The notes under the pieces: model-generated
Told to the model about the DNA's origin: nothing
Databases searched by the model: none
Seen by the model: only the letters and a program-made list of their open reading frames with translations
Assembly (NCBI RefSeq): GCF_011392125.1
Contig: NZ_JAAJBU010000002.1
Coordinates: forward strand, 124,001-188,000
Direction: 5' to 3'
Length of the DNA stretch: 64,000 nucleotides
Source of the DNA: Flavobacterium lotistagni
GTDB taxonomy: Bacteria; Bacteroidota; Bacteroidia; Flavobacteriales; Flavobacteriaceae
Translations under genes and position numbers: made by a program
Part shown: one piece after another, positions 8,103 to 17,371 of the stretch
Position numbering within the stretch: position 1 is the first letter of the stretch
Layout of the letters: each line of letters opens with the position of its first letter

Positions 8103-10082
8103 TTAATTTTCGTAAATATAGGGAATTTCAAAAGATACTTGGGCACCTACAATTTGCGAATGGTCATCAAAAAGGTTTTGCAGCCGGATTTCAAAATCAG
8201 ATTTTCCGGTGAGGCTTCTGAGTCTTTCCTTGGTGATTTTCATCGCTAAAGATTTTTTCCCGTCAGAATGATTCGATTCGCCAAACCCTACTCCATTATC
8301 GCTAATCGTGAAGAGCAGTTTTTGGTTTTCAAAATTGAAATCTATGGCAATGAGTCCGTTGTCGCGGCCCGCCAATCCGTGTTTGATAGCGTTTTCAATA
8401 AAAGGTTGGGTCAGCATCGGCGGCACCAGAATTAGTTCGGTATCAATCGCATCGGCCAGGTTCACCACAAAATTGAACTTGTTGCCGTACAGCAATCTTT
8501 GGATAGATAAGTAGTTGTCGATCATCATCAATTCTTCATCCAAAGTGATGTAATTCTCATTGGAATTCTCGAGAATTTGTCGCGTGAGTTTAGAGAATTT
8601 CGCTAAATAATCGACTGCTTCTTTGTCTTGTTTGTTGTAAATCAAACTTTGGATATTGTCTATGGAATTGAAGATAAAATGCGGATTCATCTGCGAGAGC
8701 AACAGTTTTTGTCGTAGTGAATTCTTCTCAAAAGCACTAATGGCCTGCTTCTGTTTGGCATTGCGATAGAAAAAATAGGCGCCGATAAACAACAGAATTA
8801 CCGCCGAGGTTAACAGCAAGAGTAAGTTGTTTTTTGCGGCATTTTTGCGCTGGGTTTCGAGTTCAAGGTTAAGTGCCTTTTTCTCAAAACTGTATTGAAG
8901 CTGTTGTCGTTTGAGCTCATTCTTGGTCTCTTCTACTTTGGTCGAATCCTGAATTGTGTTGTAAGCTTCGAGCATTTCGATGCCTTTTCGGTAATTCCCA
9001 TTTTCTTTACAAACTTGGTACAGCGAATAATAAGCATGTCCGTTCAGATCGACATTGTGTAAATTCTTGCTTATCGCCAAGCCTTGTTCGAGGCATTTTT
9101 CAGCTTTTGCATATTCTTTTTTATGTAAATACACATCTCCGAGATTGATTAACGCAAAGGCTTTGGCATCATTACTTTCAGATAATTCTTTGGCAAAAAT
9201 CAGTTTTTTCTCGGCAGCTTCATACCGCTTGAAATGCAAATCAATCGTTCCAAGCCTACCTATGGCAAAGCTCCGGAAAGAATTCTGGTTGTATTTTTCA
9301 GACAATTCCAAAGAAAGATGCAAGTACTTATCTGCCAGAGTGAAATTTTTCAGGATAAAATATTTCGTCCCGATGTTATAATAAATTAAGGATTTCTGTA
9401 GCCCATCTTCGACCGTCGGCGCTTCCTTCTTTCTATCAATATTTTCAACCGCTTTTTTTAGGTACTTGATTGAGGTAAGGTTCTGGTCTTGATCGCCATA
9501 TAATACGCCAAGATTGGTATAAACATAGGAAATTCCGTCGGCGTTTGCCTCCTTGTCTTTCTCGAAAAACTTCAATGCTTTGAAATAACACTCAATGGCT
9601 TCTTTGTAGCGTTTGCGTCGCGATAATAAAAGGCCTTTACTGACCAAGGAAGTATATAGCTCGTCATCGGCACCAACAGAGCGGTATAATTCGACCGACT
9701 TGTTCAGGTAATCGAGCGCTTTAGGGTTTTGGTTGTTTTCTAACTGGATGCTCACATTATTATAATAAGCCGCCAAATACATGGTGTACTTCTTACGGAG
9801 TTCGGTGCTCAGGTTTTTGCTGGCCAGGTTCCGTCGGGCAATTTTCCCCATGAGATCGGTATAAACATTGGCCGCTTTGTTTTCGAATAAGTTGTCGATC
9901 AGCAGCGCAATATTGGCCAGCTTAGTAGTATCGTGCAGTTTAGGATTATTAATATTGGCTTTCAGGGAATCGGTGTTGTACTGCGCCAGCAAGGGTGCGC
10001 TCGTCAAGAAGAGGAACATCAGGAAAATCCGAGAAGCAAAGTTCTTGGCAGGCATCTGAAAAATTTTCAGGTTAGTAGGCAA
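8103..10082 (-). CDS. TPR-containing LytS-type sensor histidine kinase
   Basis: 659 residues from the first ATG at 10082. A second ATG at 10055 (MPAKNFASR...) gives a better-looking signal peptide, cleaved near LLAQ. The N-terminal half is helical tetratricopeptide repeats, expected in the periplasm. One membrane segment follows (NNLLLLLTSAVILLFIGAYFF, written here only as its position near residue 420). The cytoplasmic part has the His_kinase motif QMNPHFIFNSIDN (phospho-accepting His near residue 460) and a HATPase domain with PFIENAIKHG and DNGVGFG. It autophosphorylates and should pass phosphate to the LytTR regulator immediately downstream. The stimulus is unknown. Confidence 0.92.
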   Translation of the reverse strand: MPTNLKIFQMPAKNFASRIFLMFLFLTSAPLLAQYNTDSLKANINNPKLHDTTKLANIALLIDNLFENKAANVYTDLMGKIARRNLASKNLSTELRKKYTMYLAAYYNNVSIQLENNQNPKALDYLNKSVELYRSVGADDELYTSLVSKGLLLSRRKRYKEAIECYFKALKFFEKDKEANADGISYVYTNLGVLYGDQDQNLTSIKYLKKAVENIDRKKEAPTVEDGLQKSLIYYNIGTKYFILKNFTLADKYLHLSLELSEKYNQNSFRSFAIGRLGTIDLHFKRYEAAEKKLIFAKELSESNDAKAFALINLGDVYLHKKEYAKAEKCLEQGLAISKNLHNVDLNGHAYYSLYQVCKENGNYRKGIEMLEAYNTIQDSTKVEETKNELKRQQLQYSFEKKALNLELETQRKNAAKNNLLLLLTSAVILLFIGAYFFYRNAKQKQAISAFEKNSLRQKLLLSQMNPHFIFNSIDNIQSLIYNKQDKEAVDYLAKFSKLTRQILENSNENYITLDEELMMIDNYLSIQRLLYGNKFNFVVNLADAIDTELILVPPMLTQPFIENAIKHGLAGRDNGLIAIDFNFENQKLLFTISDNGVGFGESNHSDGKKSLAMKITKERLRSLTGKSDFEIRLQNLFDDHSQIVGAQVSFEIPYIYEN

Positions 10083-10098
10083 TTGATACGAATCATTA

Positions 10099-10106
10099 CA
10101 AAAATA
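10099..10106 (-). promoter_or_regulatory. Bacteroidetes -7 box (TATTTTTG) for the TPR kinase operon
   Basis: TATTTTTG on the minus strand, 16 bp upstream of the ATG at 10082 and 43 bp upstream of the ATG at 10055. Compatible with either start. Confidence 0.5.
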
Positions 10107-10135
10107 GTGGTTAAGGCATTACCGTCTTGTTAAAA

Positions 10136-10172
10136 ATAAAAAAACCATCACTTTTGATGATGGCTTCTTTAC
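10136..10172 (-). terminator. Rho-independent terminator of typA
   Basis: CCATCA and TGATGG flank a short loop, with A-rich sequence on the left (T run on the minus strand). It lies just past the typA stop codon. Confidence 0.75.
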
Positions 10173-10183
10173 TTTATATTGTC

Positions 10184-11980
10184 TTATAGCTTGTATCGCT
10201 TGCGGTCATTCTCGTTTAGGTAGATTTTACGCAAACGGAGCGATTTGGGCGTAACTTCGACATATTCATCTTTTTGGATGTATTCGAGTGCTTCTTCGAG
10301 CGAGAACTTAATGGCCGGTGTGATGCGCGTTTTGTCATCGGCACCCGCTGAACGGAAATTCGTAAGCTGCTTGGTTTTGGTAATGTTGATGACCATATCG
10401 TCTCCGCGGGAATTCTCGCCCACGACTTGTCCTTCATATACATCTTCGTTCGGATCGACAAAGAAAGTGCCTCGGTCTTGCAATTTATTGATCGAATAAG
10501 GAATTGCTTTTCCGTTTTCCATTGAAATCAAAGAACCGTTGATACGGCCAGCGATTTCTCCTTTGAATGGTTCGTAACCTATAAAACGGTGGGCCATGAT
10601 GGCTTCTCCTGCCGTAGCAGTGAGCAATTGGTTTCTAAGCCCGATAATCCCGCGAGATGGAATGTTGAATTTAACAATCATCCGCTCGCCTTTGCCTTCC
10701 ATGGAAAGCATTTCGCCTTTTCTAACCGAAACGAATTCTACGGCGCGACCTGAAAGATGTTCCGGCAAATCGATGGTGAGTTCCTCTATCGGCTCACATT
10801 TTACACCGTCAATCTCTTTGATGATGACTTGTGGTTGCCCAATTTGCAATTCATAACCTTCACGGCGCATGGTTTCAATCAAAACGGACAAGTGCAAAAC
10901 ACCGCGTCCGAAGACCATGAATTTATCGGCAGAATCAGTATCCGCCACACGTAAAGCCAAGTTCTTTTCAAGTTCTTTAGCCAAACGATCTTTGATGTGA
11001 CGCGAGGTCACGAATTTTCCTTCTTTACCAAAAAACGGCGAATCGTTAATAGTGAAAAGCATACTCATCGTAGGCTCATCGATGGCAATGGTTTGCAAGG
11101 CTTCTGGATTTTCAAAATCGGCAATGGTGTCGCCAATCTCAAATCCTTCTACACCCACAATCGCACAAATATCTCCGGCTACGACTTCCTGCACTTTTTT
11201 ACGGCCTAAACCTTCAAAAGTGTGGAGTTCTTTAATTCGAGATTTGATTACTTTCCCGTCTCTTTTTACTAGTGAAATCGGCATCCCTTCTTTCAAAACG
11301 CCTCTTTCTAAACGACCAATAGCAATACGGCCGGTGAAAGATGAAAAGTCGAGCGAAGTAATAAGCATTTGTGGCGTTCCTTCAGATACTTTTGGCGCAG
11401 GAACATTATTGATAACCATATCGAGCAAAGGTTCGATACTGGTAGTTTGGTTTTTCCAGTCTTCTGACATCCAGTTGTTTTTGGCAGAACCATAAACGGT
11501 CGGGAAATCGAGTTGCCATTCTTCGGCACCGAGCTCGAACATCAGATCGAATACTTTCTCGTGCACTTCTTCAGGTGTACAATTTTCCTTGTCTACTTTG
11601 TTGATGACCACACACGGCTTCAAACCTAAATCAATCGCTTTTTGCAACACGAAACGCGTTTGCGGCATCGGGCCTTCGAAAGCATCTACAAGCAAACAAA
11701 CACCATCGGCCATGTTCAATACACGTTCTACTTCTCCACCAAAATCGGCGTGTCCGGGAGTATCAATGATGTTGATTTTGGTTCCTTTGTATGATACTGA
11801 AACGTTCTTTGAAGTAATTGTAATACCTCTTTCGCGTTCAAGATCGTTGTTATCCAGAATTAAATCGCCGGTATTTTCGTTCTCGCGGAACAGTTGGCAA
11901 TGGTACATAATCTTGTCAACTAAGGTTGTTTTTCCGTGGTCAACGTGGGCAATGATTGCAATGTTTCTGATAGATTCCAT
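10184..11980 (-). CDS. typA: Ribosome-associated translational GTPase TypA/BipA
   Basis: 598 residues, normal for the family. The G domain shows AHVDHGKTT (11-19), RGITITSK (G2 region), DTPGHADFGGEVERVL (G3) and NKVD (G4). EF-Tu-like domain 2, two EF-G-like domains and the TypA-specific C-terminal domain follow, ending in RKIYLNENDRKRY. Family knowledge: it binds the 70S ribosome and helps growth under stress and 50S assembly. It is monocistronic, with its own promoter box and terminator. No oddities were seen. Confidence 0.97.
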   Translation of the reverse strand: MESIRNIAIIAHVDHGKTTLVDKIMYHCQLFRENENTGDLILDNNDLERERGITITSKNVSVSYKGTKINIIDTPGHADFGGEVERVLNMADGVCLLVDAFEGPMPQTRFVLQKAIDLGLKPCVVINKVDKENCTPEEVHEKVFDLMFELGAEEWQLDFPTVYGSAKNNWMSEDWKNQTTSIEPLLDMVINNVPAPKVSEGTPQMLITSLDFSSFTGRIAIGRLERGVLKEGMPISLVKRDGKVIKSRIKELHTFEGLGRKKVQEVVAGDICAIVGVEGFEIGDTIADFENPEALQTIAIDEPTMSMLFTINDSPFFGKEGKFVTSRHIKDRLAKELEKNLALRVADTDSADKFMVFGRGVLHLSVLIETMRREGYELQIGQPQVIIKEIDGVKCEPIEELTIDLPEHLSGRAVEFVSVRKGEMLSMEGKGERMIVKFNIPSRGIIGLRNQLLTATAGEAIMAHRFIGYEPFKGEIAGRINGSLISMENGKAIPYSINKLQDRGTFFVDPNEDVYEGQVVGENSRGDDMVINITKTKQLTNFRSAGADDKTRITPAIKFSLEEALEYIQKDEYVEVTPKSLRLRKIYLNENDRKRYKL

Positions 11981-11999
11981 CTGTGATTTTTAATGGGCG

Positions 12000-12007
12000 C
12001 AAAGGTA
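12000..12007 (-). promoter_or_regulatory. Bacteroidetes -7 box (TACCTTTG) for typA
   Basis: TACCTTTG on the minus strand, 19 bp upstream of the typA ATG, fits TAnnTTTG and implies a short leader of roughly 14 nt. Confidence 0.5.
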
Positions 12008-12132
12008 CACTTTATTTCGGGATAAAAAATCTTTATTTCGGGCTTTACTTTTTGTTAACGGAGATGGCTTTTATTTGTTCAAAACTATCGCGAACTTTCA
12101 TTTTACTTTTTATAAACAAAGAATAAATTATT

Positions 12133-12140
12133 TATATTTG
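12133..12140 (+). promoter_or_regulatory. Bacteroidetes -7 box (TATATTTG) five bases before the PAS kinase ATG
   Basis: TATATTTG ends at 12140 and the ATG is at 12146. If this box is used, transcription would begin at or next to the start codon, giving a leaderless message. Two other genes in the window have the same layout (39801 and 54802). Confidence 0.45.
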
Positions 12141-12145
12141 AAGTA

Positions 12146-13861
12146 ATGAAAAACAAAGCCAACAAGATTACCCTGCTGTATATGCTTTTTTCCATACTGC
12201 TGGCAGTTGGCGGATATTACGGACTAAGCAGCCTTCAAGACAACTCGAACGCAACTTTTCAGAATTATAGTCTAATTAAGGACTTTCTTTTCATCATCAT
12301 TTCCGGAATTATTTTCAAAGTAGTTTTAACGCGGAACGACATCCGAAACAGCCGTATTTTCGAGAAACTGCAAACCACTAACGAAGAAATCAAAGAATCC
12401 AACGAACGCTATGACATTGTAGCTAAAGCCACCAGCGACACCATTTGGGATTGGAAAATACAAGAAGACAACTTCACTTGGAACAAAGGAATTCAGGGCG
12501 TTTTCGGTTACAAGAAAGAAGATGTAGGCAATACGTCAAAATGGTGGTTTGACCGTATTCATCCTGAAGATAGTATTAAAATGTCGATTAAACTGTATTC
12601 GTTCATTGAGCAAAAAACCGAAAAATGGCAAGACGAATATCGTTTTCAATGCGCCGACGGTACTTATAAATATGTCTTTGATAGAGGATTCTTGGTCAAA
12701 GATGAACACGGTAATGCGATTCGAATGATCGGAGCCATTCAAGACGTCACCAAACAAAAGGAAGAAGAACAACGACTCAAATTGCTCGAAACGGTGATTA
12801 CGCAAACCAAAGACGCGGTCATCATTACTGAATCTGAGAAGCAGAATAAGACCATACCGAAAATTGTATTTGTTAACCCAGCGTTCACTGAAATGACAGG
12901 CTATAAAGCCGCCGAGGTCATTGGCAAAACGCCTACGGTTTTCATGGGCAGAAAATCCATAAAAAACGATATTGCCAAACTTTCAAAAGCACTCAAAGGC
13001 CGTGAAGAATTTAAGTTTGAAACGCTCAATCACACCAAAGATGGGGAAGAATACTGGGTGAATTTCTCGATGATTCCGATCACCAACCAAGAAGGCGAAC
13101 ATTCCCACTGGATTTCAATTCAGCGCGACATTACCGAAGAGAAAAAACAAGAAAAGGAAAAAGAGCAACTCATCCGCGAGTTGACGCAAAACAACAAAGA
13201 TTTAAAACAATTCTCCTACATCACTTCACACAACCTGCGCGCGCCCCTTTCAAACCTGACCGGACTTTTGAATCTGATGCAAGAAATCCCAATCGAAAAC
13301 GAGGAACTGAAAGAAATTTTGAACGGCTTCTCTACCTCGACCAACTTGCTCAACGAAACCATCAATGATTTGGTGAAAGTGATTATTATTAAGGATAATC
13401 CGTCGATTAATAAAGAAGAAGTTTTAATTAAAGATGTTTTTGAGAACGTGTTTAATCAATTGAGTTACCTCATTAGCCTGCACAAACCGATCTTAAAAAT
13501 TGAACTGGAGAAAGTCACCATTCTCAATATCAATAAAGCCTATCTGGAAAGCATTTTGCTGAATCTGTTTACCAACGCTATTAAATACCGATCGCCCAAA
13601 AGAACACTTCGAATTTATGTTTCGTCAAAAGAAGTCGATAACCACATCGTACTGATTTTTAGAGACAACGGAATCGGTATCGACCTAGAACGAAATGGAG
13701 ATAAAATTTTTGGGCTCTACCAAAGATTCCATAATTATTCCGATAGTAAAGGTTTAGGGCTTTATCTAGTGAAATCGCAGGTAGAATCTATGGGCGGCTC
13801 TATTGCTGTGGAAAGCGAGGTAGACAAAGGCACAACATTCACAATAACTTTTAAAAAATAG
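12146..13861 (+). CDS. PAS-domain membrane sensor histidine kinase
   Basis: 571 residues. Two N-terminal membrane segments (about residues 9-28 and 46-62) hold almost no periplasmic loop. Two PAS/PAC modules follow (about 90-215 and 220-345; the first has DTIWDWKIQEDNFTWN, the second IVFVNPAFTEMTGY). Next come a HisKA-type domain with SHNLRAP around residue 361 and a HATPase domain with NLFTNAIKY, DNGIGID and KGLGLYLVKS. It likely senses a cytoplasmic cue through PAS. The single-domain receiver gene starts 5 bp after its stop, so they form an operon and probably a signalling pair. Confidence 0.93.
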   Translation: MKNKANKITLLYMLFSILLAVGGYYGLSSLQDNSNATFQNYSLIKDFLFIIISGIIFKVVLTRNDIRNSRIFEKLQTTNEEIKESNERYDIVAKATSDTIWDWKIQEDNFTWNKGIQGVFGYKKEDVGNTSKWWFDRIHPEDSIKMSIKLYSFIEQKTEKWQDEYRFQCADGTYKYVFDRGFLVKDEHGNAIRMIGAIQDVTKQKEEEQRLKLLETVITQTKDAVIITESEKQNKTIPKIVFVNPAFTEMTGYKAAEVIGKTPTVFMGRKSIKNDIAKLSKALKGREEFKFETLNHTKDGEEYWVNFSMIPITNQEGEHSHWISIQRDITEEKKQEKEKEQLIRELTQNNKDLKQFSYITSHNLRAPLSNLTGLLNLMQEIPIENEELKEILNGFSTSTNLLNETINDLVKVIIIKDNPSINKEEVLIKDVFENVFNQLSYLISLHKPILKIELEKVTILNINKAYLESILLNLFTNAIKYRSPKRTLRIYVSSKEVDNHIVLIFRDNGIGIDLERNGDKIFGLYQRFHNYSDSKGLGLYLVKSQVESMGGSIAVESEVDKGTTFTITFKK

Positions 13862-13866
13862 CAAGA

Positions 13867-14277
13867 ATGCTCGATTTAATTTTATGCGTTGACGACGACC
13901 CGATCACACTCATGCTCTGCAAAATGGTCATTAAAAAAGCAGAATTCGCAAAGGAACTTATTACCGCACAGAACGGAGAAGAAGCATTGAATTATTTCGA
14001 CGACTTAAAATTGAACAATTTAGGCAACGAAATCCAGAATTATCCACAATTGATTTTCCTCGATTTAAATATGCCGGTTATGGGCGGTTGGGAATTTCTA
14101 GACAGTTTCGCCAAAGACGATTACCGCGAATCTTTTAAAGATTGCAAAGTGATTGTGTTATCTTCTACGATTGATCCTGAAGACATCAATAAAGCAAAGA
14201 CCTACCCTATGGTGCTGGATTTTGTATCCAAACCAATCAACAAAGAAATGCTTGACGAACTCAAAAAGTTGTGGTAA
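13867..14277 (+). CDS. Single-domain (CheY-like) response regulator
   Basis: 136 residues, a receiver domain only. Acidic residues D9-D11, phospho-acceptor D66 in IFLDLNMPVMGG, VLSSTI and a SKPI lysine motif are visible. There is no output domain, so it must act by protein contact or as a phosphate relay. It immediately follows the PAS kinase and is its likely partner. Kinase/stand-alone receiver pairs of this type are common in Flavobacteria. A hairpin terminator follows. Confidence 0.92.
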   Translation: MLDLILCVDDDPITLMLCKMVIKKAEFAKELITAQNGEEALNYFDDLKLNNLGNEIQNYPQLIFLDLNMPVMGGWEFLDSFAKDDYRESFKDCKVIVLSSTIDPEDINKAKTYPMVLDFVSKPINKEMLDELKKLW

Positions 14278-14316
14278 AAAAAAAACGCCCCAGCAAATGT
14301 GGAGCGTTATTTATAA
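14276..14316 (+). terminator. Hairpin terminator after the PAS kinase operon
   Basis: AACGCCCC and GGAGCGTT pair imperfectly around a short loop between A-rich and T-rich flanks. It lies between convergent genes and may also stop rpsT transcription from the other side. Confidence 0.55.
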
Positions 14317-14329
14317 CAATAAAGTATAA

Positions 14330-14581
14330 TTACATTTTTGCAACGTGCTTTGTTAATTTCGATTTCAAGTTAGAGGCTTTGTTATCGTGAATTACGTTCT
14401 TCTTAGCCAATTTATCAATCATTGAGATAACACCTGACAATTTAGCAGCAGCATCTGATTTATCGGTAGCCATACGCAAAGCTTTGATCGCATTACGTGT
14501 GGTTTTGTGTTGATAACGGTTCAGCACTCTTCTCTTCTCGTTACTTCTGATTCTCTTTAAAGCTGACTTGTGATTTGCCAT
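14330..14581 (-). CDS. rpsT: 30S ribosomal protein S20
   Basis: 83 residues, the usual length. The N-terminus MANHKSALKRIRSNEKRRVLN and the basic helical sequence with TRNAIKALR are typical of S20, which binds 16S rRNA early in 30S assembly. It is preceded on the same strand by a tRNA-Glu gene only 28 bp upstream, so the two may be co-transcribed. Confidence 0.96.
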   Translation of the reverse strand: MANHKSALKRIRSNEKRRVLNRYQHKTTRNAIKALRMATDKSDAAAKLSGVISMIDKLAKKNVIHDNKASNLKSKLTKHVAKM

Positions 14582-14609
14582 TTTATTGTTCTCCTTAATT
14601 TAAATTTTG

Positions 14610-14681
14610 TAGCCCGTAGGGGAATCGAACCCCTCTTACCAGGATGAAAACCTGGCGTCCTAACCGATAGACGAACGGGCC
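14610..14681 (-). tRNA. tRNA-Glu (anticodon TTC)
   Basis: On the minus strand a cloverleaf folds from GGCCCGT (acceptor 5' side) to ACGGGCT plus discriminator A. The anticodon arm is CCAGG-TTTTCAT-CCTGG, giving anticodon TTC. The T arm GGGG-TTCGATT-CCCC is perfect. The first acceptor pair is G-U, as is usual for Bacteroidetes tRNA-Glu. CCA is not encoded. Confidence 0.96.
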
Positions 14682-14759
14682 ATACTTCTGTAATGCGGAT
14701 GCAAAAATACAACTATTTTCTATTCGCGCAATAGTTGAAGTGAAAAAATTTATTTTTTT

Positions 14760-16238
14760 TTAATAGGCCTTTGCAAACAGCACTCTGCCTGAGGATTTTG
14801 CGCCCGAAAAAACACAAACTCCTTCTTCTTTTTTCTGATCTAGTGGCACGCAACGAATGGTGGCTTTGGTCAAATCCTTGATTTTTTCTTCAGTTGCTGC
14901 TGTACCATCCCAATGTGCTGAAATGAATCCGCCTTTGGTTTCGAGTACACTTTTAAATTCCTCAAACGAATTGACTTCTGTAATATGCGATTCGCGGTAT
15001 TGCATTGCTTTGTTAAACAAATCGACTTGCATGCGTTCAAGCAAATCACCAATATGATTCACAATATTGTCTTTAGAAACCACTTCTTTTGTTAGCGTAT
15101 CACGACGGGCAACTTCGAAAGTTCCGTTTTCTATATCTTTCGGACCCACAGCAACTCGCACTGGAACACCTTTGAGTTCCCATTCGGCAAATTTGAAACC
15201 TGGTTTTTGGGTCGTTCTGTCATCGTATTTCACTGAAATCCTCAACTTGCGAAGCTGTGCGGTAAGTTCGTTCACTGCTGTAGTGATTTCAGTTAATTGC
15301 TCGTCCGATTTATAAATTGGAACAATCACAACCTGTATCGGCGCTAAATTTGGTGGCAACACCAGTCCTTGATCATCTGAATGCGTCATCACAAGCGCAC
15401 CCATCAAACGAGTGGAAACGCCCCAAGAAGTTCCCCAAACATGTTCGAGTTTTCCTTCAACATTAGCAAATTTCACATCAAATGCTTTGGCAAAATTTTG
15501 CCCTAAAAAGTGAGAAGTTCCGGCTTGCAATGCTTTCCCGTCTTGCATTAGAGCTTCAATGCAATACGTTTCTTCAGCTCCGGCAAATCGTTCTGATTCT
15601 GTTTTCAATCCTTTGATGACCGGAATTGCCATGAAATTCTCAACAAAATCGGCATAAACGTTCATCATTTTTTCTGACTCTTCAATCGCTTCCGCTTTTG
15701 TTGCATGAGCCGTATGGCCTTCCTGCCATAAAAATTCTGCGGTTCTCAAAAACAAACGCGTTCTCATTTCCCAGCGCACCACATTTGCCCATTGGTTAAT
15801 TAGCAATGGTAAATCACGATAAGATTGCACCCAATTTTTGTAAGTTGACCAGATAATCGCCTCGCTGGTCGGACGCACAATAAGTTCTTCTTCAAGCTTG
15901 GCATTTGGATCAACCATGAGTTTTCCATCTTTATCCGGATCATTCTTTAAACGATAGTGGGTTACGATAGCGCACTCTTTAGCAAAACCTTCCGCATTTT
16001 TTTCTTCTGCTTCGAACATACTTTTCGGGACAAACAAAGGAAAATAGGCATTGCTGTGTCCAGTTTCTTTGAACATTCGGTCGAGTTCTGCTTGCATTTT
16101 TTCCCAGATAGCATAACCGTAGGGCTTGATTACCATGCAGCCTCTAACACCAGAGTTTTCAGCTAAATCAGCCTTGACAACCAGTTCGTTGTACCATTTT
16201 GAATAATCATCAGATCGTGTAGTAAGGTTCTTGCTCAT
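14760..16238 (-). CDS. proS: Prolyl-tRNA synthetase (short, archaeal/eukaryotic-like form)
   Basis: 492 residues. Class II synthetase charging tRNA-Pro. Visible motifs include [33 protein letters not shown] and [10 protein letters not shown], with an anticodon-binding domain and a C-terminal ProS extension ending in KAY. There is no INS editing domain, as expected for this form. The start was placed at 16238 ([17 protein letters not shown]); a longer frame to 16322 would run through the promoter box at 16292-16299. It is divergent from the lipoprotein gene, with almost touching promoters. Confidence 0.96.
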   Translation of the reverse strand: MSKNLTTRSDDYSKWYNELVVKADLAENSGVRGCMVIKPYGYAIWEKMQAELDRMFKETGHSNAYFPLFVPKSMFEAEEKNAEGFAKECAIVTHYRLKNDPDKDGKLMVDPNAKLEEELIVRPTSEAIIWSTYKNWVQSYRDLPLLINQWANVVRWEMRTRLFLRTAEFLWQEGHTAHATKAEAIEESEKMMNVYADFVENFMAIPVIKGLKTESERFAGAEETYCIEALMQDGKALQAGTSHFLGQNFAKAFDVKFANVEGKLEHVWGTSWGVSTRLMGALVMTHSDDQGLVLPPNLAPIQVVIVPIYKSDEQLTEITTAVNELTAQLRKLRISVKYDDRTTQKPGFKFAEWELKGVPVRVAVGPKDIENGTFEVARRDTLTKEVVSKDNIVNHIGDLLERMQVDLFNKAMQYRESHITEVNSFEEFKSVLETKGGFISAHWDGTAATEEKIKDLTKATIRCVPLDQKKEEGVCVFSGAKSSGRVLFAKAY

Positions 16239-16291
16239 AGCAGTATGATGGCATAAAAATTGTTTAACTTTTTTTAAACTAAAATGTTTGG

Positions 16292-16299
16292 CAAAACTA
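16292..16299 (-). promoter_or_regulatory. Bacteroidetes -7 box (TAGTTTTG) for proS
   Basis: TAGTTTTG on the minus strand, 53 bp upstream of the chosen proS ATG. Only two bases separate it from the divergent box at 16302-16309. Confidence 0.55.
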
Positions 16300-16301
16300 A
16301 C

Positions 16302-16309
16302 TATTTTTG
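16302..16309 (+). promoter_or_regulatory. Bacteroidetes -7 box (TATTTTTG) for the Trp/Asn-rich lipoprotein
   Basis: TATTTTTG on the plus strand, 29 bp upstream of the lipoprotein ATG. It lies back to back with the proS box, so the two polymerase footprints must overlap. Confidence 0.55.
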
Positions 16310-16338
16310 TGTAGCCTGACAATAAAAAAACTGGTGCT

Positions 16339-17310
16339 ATGAAAACTAAATCTTACCCAATCTCGAATATTTTTCCCTTCTTCATTTTGGGAATATTCTC
16401 GCTGCTCCTTTCCTCATGCGGTACTTATCAAAACACTTCTTATTACGACCGCGACGGTATTTACGGATACTCCGAACCACAAAGCAGATATTCATCTGAC
16501 ACTCCGAATTCCCCAGCAAGCAACCAATACAAAGACTACTTCAATTCCCTTCAAGACCAGCCACAAAAAGACGAAATCTTTAGTGATGTGGAAAGCTACT
16601 CCTCTAACAATTCTAATGAAAGTACCAATACCGCTCAAGGTTACACATCTAGTTATTCTGATTGGAGTAACAGCGCAGACAACGTAAATATCAACGTTTA
16701 TGGCAATAATTGGAATTGGGGATGGAACAATTACTGGGGATGGAACTTAGGTTGGGGTTGGAACTCTTGGTATGGCCCGTACTACGGCTGGAATTTCGAC
16801 CCTTGGTATTTTCCTTATTCTGGATGGGGATGGGGATATGCCTGGAATCCATACAATTATTATCCGTATTGTAATTATCAACCTTATTCTCATGGCATCC
16901 GAACTTATGCTTCTCCTGGTCGATCTTATGCCACTAGCTCCTATGGCACCCGAGGCAATAGTACTTACGCTGCGGGAACTCGGACTTATAATTCAGGTGT
17001 GAGAACGAATTCAACACCAACCAATAACAACAATACGATTCGTAATTACAGCGGCCCAACTAGGACAATCATCAGAAATACCAGCCCACAAAATAATTCA
17101 TACAACAACGGAAACATAGGTAGAAATCCAAATTCGCAATACAACAATCCGTCATACAATAGCGGCAACACCACGCGTTCTAACTCCAATACAACTAGAA
17201 CACCTAATGCTACCAGAAGCTATAACAATTACAATTCTGCACCCACAAGATCGTATAGTTCTCCTAGCTATAACAGCGGTTCAGGAAGATCGGCTGGCGG
17301 AAGAAGATAA
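16339..17310 (+). CDS. Low-complexity Trp/Tyr/Asn-rich lipoprotein of unknown function
   Basis: 323 residues. A lipoprotein signal peptide ends in the lipobox LLLSSC (Cys at about 27). The middle (about 115-180) is very rich in W, G, N and Y ([14 protein letters not shown]-type runs). The C-terminal third is rich in N, S, T, R and Y with RN/TR-type repeats ([10 protein letters not shown]). I recognise the general type from Flavobacterium genomes, where it is annotated hypothetical, but no function can be assigned. It is probably outer-membrane anchored. A strong terminator follows at 17324-17358. Confidence 0.85.
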   Translation: MKTKSYPISNIFPFFILGIFSLLLSSCGTYQNTSYYDRDGIYGYSEPQSRYSSDTPNSPASNQYKDYFNSLQDQPQKDEIFSDVESYSSNNSNESTNTAQGYTSSYSDWSNSADNVNINVYGNNWNWGWNNYWGWNLGWGWNSWYGPYYGWNFDPWYFPYSGWGWGYAWNPYNYYPYCNYQPYSHGIRTYASPGRSYATSSYGTRGNSTYAAGTRTYNSGVRTNSTPTNNNNTIRNYSGPTRTIIRNTSPQNNSYNNGNIGRNPNSQYNNPSYNSGNTTRSNSNTTRTPNATRSYNNYNSAPTRSYSSPSYNSGSGRSAGGRR

Positions 17311-17323
17311 AAATAATAAACCA

Positions 17324-17358
17324 CCTGCGTTTTGTACCCTCAAGACGCAGTTTTTTTT
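17324..17358 (+). terminator. Rho-independent terminator of the low-complexity lipoprotein gene
   Basis: CTGCGT (17325-17330) pairs with ACGCAG (17345-17350), followed by eight T. It lies only 14 bp before the next gene. Confidence 0.85.
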
Positions 17359-17371
17359 ATGAAAATTTGCG

